This document shows, one piece after another, positions 11,428-23,400 of a stretch of 64,000 nt of DNA; the stretch's first letter is position 1; each line of letters starts with the position of its first letter. The stretch covers positions 168,400,209 through 168,464,208 of the forward strand of contig OY821521.1 of the NCBI GenBank assembly GCA_963682025.1. Direction: 5' to 3'. Source of the DNA: Cordilura impudica. Its lineage: Eukaryota > Arthropoda > Insecta > Diptera > Scathophagidae. The translations under genes were made by a program, and so were the position numbers. Under the pieces are notes generated by a model. It did no database searches. It saw nothing but the letters and a program-made list of their open reading frames with translations, and had not been told where the DNA came from.

Positions 11428-14400
11428 CTGCAGAAAACAAACGATACAACAAATAAAAGCAGAAGGAAGAACAAAGAAAAGAAATAAATAAACATAGATA
11501 ACTTACATGAACAAGATAATTTGAAAACCCCAAAAATAGCACATTATCCTTAAGATCGCAATCAGCCAATGAACGAAGTTGACGAATGCCATTATTAAGA
11601 GCCAAATTATTTTCAGTATTATAAAACTAAATGAAAAAAAAAAAAAAAAATGGAAATGTTTAAAGTTTGAATAGTACCATATCTTGCGCCCTAGCCAATA
11701 GAGTAAAAATAACTTACCATTGTACCACCATAATTATTAACTATTAGCAAATATTTGTCCATAATCATAGCACAGTATTTTGTAAGGAATTCTACTGTCA
11801 TATTCTTAGTATCCTCTATATGGGTTATATAAGTCATATTTTCCAATGTTGAAGATATTAAAATATTATCATTGATCATTTTAAAATATTCCACAGCTGC
11901 ACGCTGGTTGGGAAGTGTAACAATACAACGATGTTGATGTAAATCGAACACTTGACCATCTTCAACAGCTACAACGACGGAATTATTAAATGCACTAATG
12001 GCAGTTATTTTACGGGCAGTGTCAGGTAAGGGTATTATAGACCAATTTTTAGTTTCCATACAGCATATTTGATGGATCTAAAGAGAGATAGAGAGGGAGA
12101 GGGAGCAAGGTGATAGAGAAAGGTGTTAGTGAAAAATTTCATTTGTAATTTACCCTGTTTTTCGAATCAACTGCATACAATGTCTCACCATCCCCACTGA
12201 TAACAAATAGTTTATCACCTAAAAATCTAGTATTCCTTTGTTCTTCTTCACTATTCGAATAACTATGATCCCACACTAAACCGTTGCCACGCAAACCAAA
12301 AATATACATAATATATTTATTTTTAATACCGCACACTATCATCGTTTGATATTCTTTATCATCCAAATCATAATTATCCACACAACTTACATTCTCACTA
12401 ACAATACTGGTGAGAATTTCAACAGGTTTGCTATGTATATTGAAAACCACTAAACCATTTTCGGTACCCAAGACCAAGTATTGATTTTCCCAACACAATT
12501 TTGCACAGTTAATTTTCACATGTTTACTTTCATACAAAACATCTGGTTGGACAGCGTTGAATGGATTGAATTGCAAGTTTAAACGTACAACACAATTGGT
12601 AAATACCAGTATTATGGAGTAATTAAAAACTTCATAGTGAATCAATTGCGTATTTTGCGGCCATTCACAATTTATATGCTCTTTGGCGGTATTGCGTAGA
12701 TTTATGAAGGTTACATTCATGGAAGTCGTATTTTTACTGTAGTTCATTATCATGTAATGTGAATTTATTTTGCATATGCTATGTATATTGGTGATAGTGG
12801 TCTTCGTGTATATATAATTGTGCTCAAATTTTTCTAGTTTTGGTTTCCAGTCGAAATGTCGTATGTTGCCATTATCCAAAGCAACATGTAAGACATACTT
12901 TGAGGTATTTGGAGTTTCCATGAAGAAAGCTACAATTTTTTCCCCGCTTTGAACATTTATACTTTTCTTGAAAGGTCTTGTTGATGTCTGTTTGGGACAC
13001 AGCTTATAGTTGTTAGGATTAAAATCAAGTCTAGCATCTTCGCGTTGTGCCAATATACGTCTCTTCTCATCTTTAATTTTCCATAGATTTAAATTGCCAT
13101 ACATATCTAATGTCAGCAAATGATTGTTATGGTCAAATGTTTTGATGTCGGTAATGCTCGCTGTAGAGGCATCGATAAGCTGTACCGGCATACACATGGA
13201 ATCCAAAGAAATATCTACCAAAAATGTTTCATTATTAAATAAGACCACAATGCAAATATCGTTATCCAAAATACGTGTGAGTTTAGCGTAGTTTGTTAAA
13301 CTTATAATGAAGCGGCGCTGATGAAATTGACCACTGAAAATAAAAAAAAAAAAACAAAATACAACATTCTGACTCTGTAACGATTAATATTTGTAAGATT
13401 AATATTTAATTTCATAAAAAACATATTTTCATAAAAAAAATATATTTTCTTAAAAAAGTAAATTTTCTTAAAAAGTACCTTCTCTTAAAATAAGTACTTT
13501 TTCTTAAAAAAGTAACTTTTCTTAAAAAAGTACCATTTTTTAAATAAGTACTCTTTCTTAAAAAAGTATATATTATTAAAAAAGTAATATTTTTTAAATA
13601 AGTACCTTTTATTAAAAAAATGCCTTTTCTTAAAAAATAAATTTTCTTAAAAAAGTACATTTTCTTTAAAAGTACCCTTAAAAAAACTTTTCTTAAAAAA
13701 TCACCTTTCTTAAAAAAGTACCCTTACTTAAAAAAGTACCTTTTACAAAAAGTACTCTTTCTTAAAAAAGTACCTTTTATCAAAAAAGTACTCTTTCTTA
13801 AAAAAGTACATTTTATTAAAAAAATTACTTTTTTTAAATATGTATGTACCTTTTATTAAAAAAATAACTTTTATTAAAAAAAAAATACCATTACTAAAAA
13901 TACATTTACTAAAAGTACCTTTTCTTAAAAAAATACATTTTCTTAAAGAGGTATTTTCTCTTAAAAAAGTACCTTTTCTCAAAAAATTATCTGTTATTAA
14001 AAAATAACTATTCTTATGTAAGTACCTTTTCTCAAAAAACACATTTTCTTAAAAAAATACCTTTCTTAAAAAAAATACTTTTTTATTAAAAAAGATTATT
14101 TATTACAACTAACACTTCTTTAAATAAGTATCTTTTACTAAAAAAATAAATTTTCTTAAAAAGCACAATTTCTTACAAAAGTACCTTATTTTAAAAAAGT
14201 ACATTTTCCTTTTAAAACTAGTTTCTTATGGCGTTTTGTTTTCTGACAAAAAATGTTGCATGTTTTTCCCATTTCGCACTTTTTCTCTCTTATTGTGTTC
14301 TTTTCTAAAAACGTGTCAACCTTGCGAAAGGGTAACGTGTTCTTTTCTAGAAATGTTTCACCATAAATATGTGAAAATGTTGCATCTTTCGCACTTTAAA

Positions 14401-17400
14401 AATACACAGGGTGAGAATCGCACGTTAGAACAGCTGACATTTGTTTTGTTTATTAATGTGTATTTGTGTGAAGAAATGAAAAAGAGTTCAATTTTTATTT
14501 TGTTTAAAATAAATTAAAATGGAAAATATCACTACGCTTTTATGTGCTAAAAAAAATTTTTAGATGAGTTGTTAGATTCATCTTTATCATCATCTGATGA
14601 TGAAATATATGATATGATCATGGGAAGAAATCCACAACCGCGAGTGAAATGATTTGTGGAGAACGTAATTAATGAATGCTGTATGTTTAATTTCATAGGA
14701 CAATAACTCCTTTTTCTAATATATGTATATATACTTATTTTTATAGTTTAAGAAGAATTTGCGCATTAGTCGGGAAAGTGCCATTGCTCTTTTTGAGAGA
14801 TATTCATGGTGTTATTTCAAGCGATCCTACCAGGGAGGAAGACAACAGTCAACTGTTGAAACCTATATCTTGTCTTTTTTGTGGTAATCTTGGCCAAATT
14901 CATAAAATACAAGTAAAAATATTGTTTGTATGTTTAGCGGGAATAAAACCACCTTTAGAGAAGTGGCAAACTTTTTCGACATTTCATTGTCAAACCTTTA
15001 TAATTCCTTTAACAAGGTTTTACAATTCATTATGAAAGATGTAGCGCCGGAAGCAATAAAGTTTCCTCAATCGGACAATGAAAAAGAAGCTGTTGCGAAA
15101 GAGTTTGAAAAAGTATGATAATCTCTATTGCTATGAAATTTTTTTATTAAAACAGTTTTAATAACTGTTTTACATTTGTATTTACATTTCAGTAAGGACA
15201 CCAAAACATAAAATTCGCTCAACATATGCGAACAGGCATTATGGTGTTTCAATAACCATGCAGGGTATTTGTGATTCGAAGTTACGATTCCTAGACGTAT
15301 ACATTGGAATCCCCAGCAAAATCCACGACTCTAGGATATTAAATTTATCGTTTATAGGAAAAGATTTGCAGCGTTTATGCTTTCCTGATTATCATTTACT
15401 GGGAGATTCTGCATACCCCTTAATGGAATATATTTTGACACCATATCTTGATTATGGCAACATGAGCGATTTGAAAAAAAAAATTATAATTTAAGATTTT
15501 GGAGAACACGTGTTAAGATCGAGAATGCATTTGGTGTATTAAAATGTTGTGTTCTTTTTCCTGAAGATATTGGTGAAATATGCAGCAATGAAGAAATCAA
15601 ATTAAATTTTTTTTAATTCAACAACAAATTAATGTATGTATATAATTATTTATAAAAAAATAACATAATAAAAACAAACATCTATTTACATAAACTTATA
15701 GTTTTGGCTTCAATTCATAAAAATTATTATATATTAAAAAAAGTTGTCAATAAATTTTGATACAAAATGTACTGCATTGAAATGGAAACAAATTATTATC
15801 ATAAATAACATCTTTCAAAATGTGTAATTTTGTGCATCGAAGAGCGAGTTTAAAGTTCTGTCGTAGTTAAATATTGATATGATGTTATTTCATATTCAGA
15901 ATCATTATGTTAGATTTAAGTTTTTAAAAATCGATAAAAATTTAGAATTAATGCCTGTCGATGAATTTAAGAAATTAATTAGCAATATTTAACTTCGACA
16001 GTCACCCCTGTTCTTGAAACCACTATCACAAAAAAAAAAAAACTCGTAAATGAAAAAATTCTTAAGTCTACGAGTTTTTTGCTGTTCTCTAATTTCAATA
16101 AGAATATTTTTCTCGTTTTAATTCACATAGAAAAGGCTTTGTGAAATCAAAACAAATGCCCTTTTTTCTACTAAGAATGTCTTAAGACATAAAAAAACTA
16201 ATTGATATTTAAACTCTAACATGTTTTTTATTGAACCTTGTCATTATTTTAAAAAATTAGACATTAATTTTATGAAAAAAAAAAACGATTTTAAAAAACG
16301 TCTACATTTTGCGCTGATTTAAAAAAAAACTCGTAATCAGTAGTCAATGTTAATAAAACACACTTTTGGAGATGATGTTGTTCTATAACTATAATAAAAA
16401 CTTTTTATTTGCACAATCTATTTTCCATTATAATTTTTTCAATTATAACATAGATTCTTTATGTACTAATTATTACGAATAAAAGAATTTAAAATAATAT
16501 TTCACTCAAATCACATATTTTTATCTTTTTTTTTGCATATGACTGCCACAACTTTGTTTATGTTCGAAACAGTAGTGATGCCAGTTAAATCCAATTTATT
16601 TGAATTTTCTTTGGTGATGCCTAACTTATTTCAAAAAGAGAAGTCATTCTTAATTGAATGAAATTGAAGAATAAAAACAATTAAATGAACAAGTAAATTG
16701 TTATTATAAAAGAAAATATTTGTTTTTTTACTTTCTTTATAATCTTAAGGAAAAACATGCAAAAATTACTTAAGGTTTTTTTGTGAAAGTGACTAAAGAA
16801 CCATATGGCACCTTGGTTTCTAGAGAACATATGGTTCTGAAGCTAAACCATATGTTTCATGTCATTTGATCATGAAAAATATGATTTCGAAAAATACTTC
16901 GAAAATATAAAATTTGTGTTTTCAAGAAACCCAAAATTTCAATTTCATGTTACTTTAAATTCATTCTTATTCAAATAACAACGTTTCAAGAACAGGGCTG
17001 AGTAACTTTAAACCCGCAAATCGATTAACAAAATTACACATTTTGAAAGATGTTCCATAAAATATCCCTATTCTCATTTTTTGTTTTTTCATTGGCCCAA
17101 TTGCTGGCACATAGTTTCCGTATAGTTCCAGTAACAGCTGGATGTCTCCATCTGTCTAAACTAAAAAAAAAATAGTTATATTTATACCATATTATAATTT
17201 TTATATGATTTTCTTCATATACTTACACTGCACTGTTTTACCATTACTTGGGCTCTCATCACTTTCATTGTTAAACATTAAATATTCGAAATTATCCATT
17301 TCTATTTCCATTTTAATTGTTATTTATATTTTTACTTTTGGCTTCTGGTGTTTATTTGTTGAAATATATTCAAGAAAAATGTCAACAAAAACAGCTGTTC

Positions 17401-20400
17401 ATTGAAAAAAGTTTTACAAAGTTGTGATTTTATGTTCTACTCTGACCATTAAAAATGCGACATCTTAACAGTGTGGGGTAAATTAAAAAATGTACATAAT
17501 AAAGGTGTAACATTTTATTTCAGAAAAGAAAACACCATTACTTAATAAATACATATAAGAAAAAATAAATAAATAATAAATAAATAATAAATAATAAATA
17601 AATAATAAATAAATAAATAAATAAATAAATAATAAATAATTAATAAATAATAAATAAATAATAAATAAATAATAAATAAATAATAAATATATAATAAATA
17701 AATAATAAATAAATAATAAATAAATAATAAATAAATAATAAATAAATAATCAATAAATAATAAATAAATAATAAATAAATAACAAATAAATAATAAATAA
17801 ATAATAAATAAATAATAAATAAATAATAAATAATAAATAATAAATAAATAATAAATAATAAATAAATAATAAATAAATAAATAATAAATAAATAATAAAT
17901 AAATAATAAATAAATAATAAATAAATAATAAATAAATAATAAATAAATAATAAATAAATAATAAATAAATAATAAATAAATAACAAATAAATAATAAATA
18001 AATAATAAATAAATAATAAATAAATAATAAATAAATAATAAATAAATAATAAATAAATATTTAAATAAATAAATATGTATTTAAAAAAAGTACATTTTCT
18101 TAAAAAAGTTATTTTTAAAAAAGTAAATTGTTGTAAAAAAAATACCATTACTTAAAAAAGTGTTTTATTTAAATAAGTACATTTCCTAAAAAAGTACCTT
18201 TTATTAAAAAAGTTATTTTTTTAAATAAATACATTTTATTAAAAAAAAAACACATTTTCTTAGAAAAGCACCATTCTTACAAAAGTACCTTATTTTAAAA
18301 AGTATTTATTTATTTATTATAAACTATAATATTAATAGGCTAGGCGAATTCTTGTGGCTGATGTTTTGTTCTACGGTTTTATCCCGATTTTGACCAAACG
18401 TATATTATTTGAAAGGTATTTCATTTTAGCAGATTTACAGATTTTTAAATTTTTTCCTTTATTTTGAGTAAATTGAATTTAAAGTTTTTCAGACATATTG
18501 CAATTACTACTGTAATTAATATGCAATTTTTTAATTTTGTTTAAATGGTGCGTGGTAAAGAAGAAGAAAGCATATATTTCAAAAATTCTTAACTGCACTG
18601 TATTCTTAATCGGACCGGTTTCTGGCATTTCAGCCTTCATCAGCGATTTATTGAACATTGTGATAATTGTTATGTTTTAATTGAATAGATTGTTTCTATA
18701 TGAAAATTTTTTCTACTTAGGGCGGCCGTGAGGTTTCGAACCATGAACCTTCTCACATACACTCGTACTTGCACTTTTTGGTCAGCGCTTTAACACACTC
18801 ACCTAAAGTCAGGCCTACGAGCAGTGTGGTTAGTTTTCACTTTTCGTACCATACAGCTTTACTTTGTATTAATTTCAGAAGATACAACTCTGTCCAAACA
18901 AACAATCGTTATTTTTGAATTTTTGAATATTTTTTGCATTTATACTTCTAATTTCCACTATTCTCAGTTTTCGTAAGAGTTGTCATATGTGATGTACGGT
19001 TTTTGTACATACCTACATATGCACTTTACATTATTTGAGATGACGCTTTGAAGCGAAGAAAAATTTTTTGTTTGTTAGATTTTATCGTCATTTTTCAGAC
19101 ATATTGCAATTACTACTGTAATTAATATGCAATTTTTTAATTTTGTTTAAATGGTGCGTGGTAAAGAAGAAGAAAGCATATATTTCAAAAATTCTTAACT
19201 GCACTGTATTCTTAATCGGACCGGTTTCTGGCATTTCAGCCTTCATCAGCGATTTATTGAACATTGTGATAATTGTTATGTTTTAATTGAATAGATTGTT
19301 TCTATATGAAAATTTTTTCTACTTAGGGCGGCCGTGAGGTTTCGAACCATGAACCTTCTCACATACACTCGTACTTGCACTTTTTGGTCAGCGCTTTAAC
19401 ACACTCACCTAAAGTCAGGCCTACGAGCAGTGTGGTTAGTTTTCACTTTTCGTACCATACAGCTTTACTTTGTATTAATTTCAGAAGATACAACTCTGTC
19501 CAAACAAACAATCGTTATTTTTGAATTTTTGAATATTTTTTGCATTTATACTTCTAATTTCCACTATTCTCAGTTTTCGTAAGAGTTGTCATATGTGATG
19601 TACGGTTTTTGTACATACCTACATATGCACTTTACATTATTTGAGATGACGCTTTGAAGCGAAGAAAAATTTTTTGTTTGTTAGATTTTATCGTCATTTT
19701 TCAGACATATTGCAATTACTACTGTAATTAATATGCAATTTTTTAATTTTGTTTAAATGGTGCGTGGTAAAGAAGAAGAAGTTAGAATTTTTGAAATATA
19801 TGCTTTCTTCTTCTTTACCACGCACCATTTAAACAAAATTAAAAAATTGCATATTAATTACAGTAGTAATTGCAATATGTCTGAAAAATGACGATAAAAT
19901 CTAACAAACAAAAAAAAAATTTTTCTTCGCTTCAAAGCGTCATCTCAAATAATGTAAAGTGCATATGTAGGTATGTACAAAAACCGTACATCACATATGA
20001 CAACTCTTACGAAAACTGAGAATAGTGGAAATTAGAAGTATAAATGCAAAAAATATTCAAAAATTCAAAAATAACGATTGTTTGTTTGGACAGAGTTGTA
20101 TCTTCTGAAATTAATACAAAGTAAAGCTGTATGGTACGAAAAGTGAAAACTAACCACACTGCTCGTAGGCCTGACTTTAGGTGAGTGTGTTAAAGCGCTG
20201 ACCAAAAAGTGCAAGTACGAGTGTATGTGAGAAGGTTCATGGTTCGAAACCTCACGGCCGCCCTAAGTAGAAAAAATTTTCATATAGAAACAATCTATTC
20301 AATTAAAACATAACAATTATCACAATGTTCAATAAATCGCTGATGAAGGCTGAAATGCCAGAAACCGGTCCGATTAAAAAATACAGTGCAGTTAAGAATT

Positions 20401-23400
20401 TTTGAAATATATGCTTTCTTCTTCTTTACCACGCACCATTTAAACAAAATTAAAAAATTGCATATTAATTACAGTAGTAATTGCAATATGTCTGAAAAAT
20501 GACGATAAAATCTAACAAACAAAAAATTTTTCTTCGCTTCAAAGCGTCATCTCAAATAATGTAAAGTGCATATGTAGGTATGTACAAAAACCGTACATCA
20601 CATATGACAACTCTTACGAAAACTGAGAATAGTGGAAATTAGAAGTATAAATGCAAAAAATATTCAAAAATTCAAAAATAACGATTGTTTGTTTGGACAG
20701 AGTTGTATCTTCTGAAATTAATACAAAGTAAAGCTGTATGGTACGAAAAGTGAAAACTAACCACACTGCTCGTAGGCCTGACTTTAGGTGAGTGTGTTAA
20801 AGCGCTGACCAAAAAGTGCAAGTACGAGTGTATGTGAGAAGGTTCATGGTTCGAAACCTCACGGCCGCCCTAAGTAGAAAAAATTTTCATATAGAAACAA
20901 TCTATTCAATTAAAACATAACAATTATCACAATGTTCAATAAATCGCTGATGAAGGCTGAAATGCCAGAAACCGGTCCGATTAAGAATACAGTGCAGTTA
21001 AGAATTTTTGAAATATATGCTTTCTTCTTCTTTACCACGCACCATTTAAACAAAATTAAAAAATTGCATATTAATTACAGTAGTAATTGCAATATGTCTG
21101 AAAAATGACGATAAAATCTAACAAACAAAAAATTTTTCTTCGCTTCAAAGCGTCATCTCAAATAATGTAAAGTGCATATGTAGGTATGTACAAAAACCGT
21201 ACATCACATATGACAACTCTTACGAAAACTGAGAATAGTGGAAATTAGAAGTATAAATGCAAAAAATATTCAAAAATTCAAAAATAACGATTGTTTGTTT
21301 GGACAGAGTTGTATCTTCTGAAATTAATACAAAGTAAAGCTGTATGGTACGAAAAGTGAAAACTAACCACACTGCTCGTAGGCCTGACTTTAGGTGAGTG
21401 TGTTAAAGCGCTGACCAAAAAGTGCAAGTACGAGTGTATGTGAGAAGGTTCATGGTTCGAAACCTCACGGCCGCCCTAAGTAGAAAAAATTTTCATATAG
21501 AAACAATCTATTCAATTAAAACATAACAATTATCACAATGTTCAATAAATCGCTGATGAAGGCTGAAATGCCAGAAACCGGTCCGATTAAGAATACAGTG
21601 CAGTTAAGAATTTTTGAAATATATGCTTTCTTCTTCTTTACCACGCACCATTTAAACAAAATTAAAAAATTGCATATTAATTACAGTAGTAATTGCAATA
21701 TGTCTGAAAAATGACGATAAAATCTAACAAATTTAAAGTTGCTACTAACACATACATAAAATTATACATATGCTATGTGTGTGTTTATTAAATTTGTTAA
21801 TGTGTTTGTTAATGAGTTTGTTATCTTCATTCACAATAATAAACCAAAAAAGTGTTGGTTTGTGAATTGGCTAAGTTGCGAAATAAAGTTGCCTAGAAAT
21901 TGCACTCGAATTTCGAGCGCTGGAATCTGCTAGTTTATTATAAAAGTATTCCATAAATAAAATTTATAGGGGCAAAATAAAAATATATGAATAGTGTGGG
22001 CTACTAGGCCATTATACTATATATGGTTGATTTAAATTTCATTTAATACATTGGCCTTTTTGAGAATATTCTTAATTTTTTTAATCTTGTTACAGTTCAG
22101 TATTTCATCTAGTGGTTCATCAGTTTTGAGGTGATTGGGCAATCTTTGAAGATGTGACTTATTGTGAGGTCTTCTAAACAGAATTCACATACTCTTGGCT
22201 GTGTTTTTTCGTAATAATGCTATGTGCTGAATCTTGTGTTTCCGACTCGGGTTCGTGCAGTGATAATACAGTCTTCCCGGCTAACATTCTTATAATAAGG
22301 CGGTCTTTTTGTGCTGCTATTATGAGATCTTAAAAAACTGTTTGAACTGTTCCATACTTGTTGTAGTTGTTCTTCCTGAAAATATTTGTGAAAATTAACC
22401 ATTACTAGCACAAGAGGTGGTAAATCTATTATTAAAAGACAATTGCTCGAATTTTTGGCAGCAGCGTCGGCGTATTCATTTCCTGGAATACCTAAATGTC
22501 CTGGTATCCAGAGTATAATTATTTTATTCTGAAGTAGATTATTGTTTGTGATGAATTTTCTGATGCTATCTTGTTTTAATGATTTTACCGCGCTCAGACT
22601 GTCAGTGCAGATGAGTGTTTTTGTCCGTTTTTTGCTGCATACCATACAGCGAATTTGATGACTGCTAATTCAGCTGAGAAAATACCAGATTGCTTGGTAA
22701 AGGATTCTATGGCTTCCATTTTTCATTTGTTCAATTACAGAATATGATGTATTTCCATTTGAAAAAGACCCATCAGTGAAAATTGAAACGTTAGCGTTGT
22801 ACTTTTCATTTTCTGTTAAGAAAAGTTGTTGGATCATTTGCTGATTCATTTCTTCTTTTTTTGTGAAATTTAATGAGAGTTTGTTATTGAGTTTGAACTT
22901 GGTGCACTATTTGTTGTTACTCGATCTGGTAGTGGCATATCCATTTTTTTTTTTAGCATATTGGATAATTTTTTGGAGACCGCACGGATAGTTTAAAGTT
23001 TAATGATCTATTAATTCCCATAGGTGAATTAATTGTTTCTTGATTGTTTTTTTTTTTTTAAAGATTAATTCAAAAAGTTGTAATTTTTGCATCTATTCTG
23101 AGTGCATCAGTAGGAGTAGCCTGAAGAAGGCCTGTGGCTGTGCGGCATTTAATTTCCTAATGTTGGTGTGTGTTGTATTGTTATACAATGTTGAATCAAA
23201 CTTTCTGTGAGTGCACTGCATATTGATATGCCAGTTTCCATGAACATATAATTTTAAGCAGATTATTGCCTTTTTTTAAATTTATTGATAACCATTTTTG
23301 TATGCTCATCCCAAAGAAAATTTTTTGTGAAATTGACTCAAAGATTTCTCATTTTTATTTTTACTGGGATGGATGTCTCTCTTAAGGTAATTGACGACAG

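Larger units (their letters stand above)
14229..17537. mobile_element. PIF/Harbinger DNA transposon (decayed, 3.3 kb)
   Basis: Terminal inverted repeats of about 31 bp: TGGCGTTTTGTTTTCTGACA on the left, and on the right the reverse complement of TGGTGTTTTCTTTTCTGAAA. Both sides carry TTA, the 3-bp TWA target duplication typical of this superfamily (14226-14228 and 17538-17540). Inside are a broken DDE transposase (+) and an opposite-strand Myb/MADF-like gene, the usual two-gene layout. A second transposon (16006-16997) is nested between them. Confidence 0.9.
18487..21730. mobile_element. Palindromic array of 606-bp units with Pol III-like and hammerhead-like motifs
   Basis: Left arm: two full units and one partial on the minus sense (the CAGACATATTGC anchor recurs at 18490, 19096 and 19702, spacing 606). 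Right arm: three or so full units in plus sense (anchors ending 19883, 20494, 21100, 21706). The arms meet near 19789. ATTTAAAGTT flanks the block at 18477-18486 and 21731-21740, a 10-bp target duplication. In plus sense each unit has a tRNA-like A box (TAGGTGAGTGTG, then TTAAAGCGCTGACC), a B box (GGTTCGAAACC) and, about 85 nt later, a hammerhead-like motif. No ORF. The layout suggests a non-autonomous retroelement related to Penelope-like or retrozyme elements, a family I cannot name. Confidence 0.75.
18324..21933 (+). mobile_element. Helitron (family H) split by the palindromic array
   Basis: 5' part 18324-18486 (CTATAATATTAATAGGC; first T mutated) and 3' part 21731-21933 (ending GGAATCTGCTAG next to T). 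The two rejoin at ATTTAAAGTT. Confidence 0.82.

Noticed and set aside
13412..14042. Lys/Phe/Leu-rich frames such as repeats of FLRKGTF
   Set aside because: Translation of the TTTTCTTAAAAAAGTACC low-complexity array.
17750..18148. 132-codon minus-strand frame rich in Leu/Ile/Tyr
   Set aside because: It is the translation of an 11-bp AAATAAT repeat, giving an 11-residue echo.
20160..20270. A tRNA gene
   Set aside because: A and B boxes resemble a tRNA, but there is no paired acceptor stem and the region repeats at 606-bp intervals inside a mobile array; treated as a tRNA-derived promoter.
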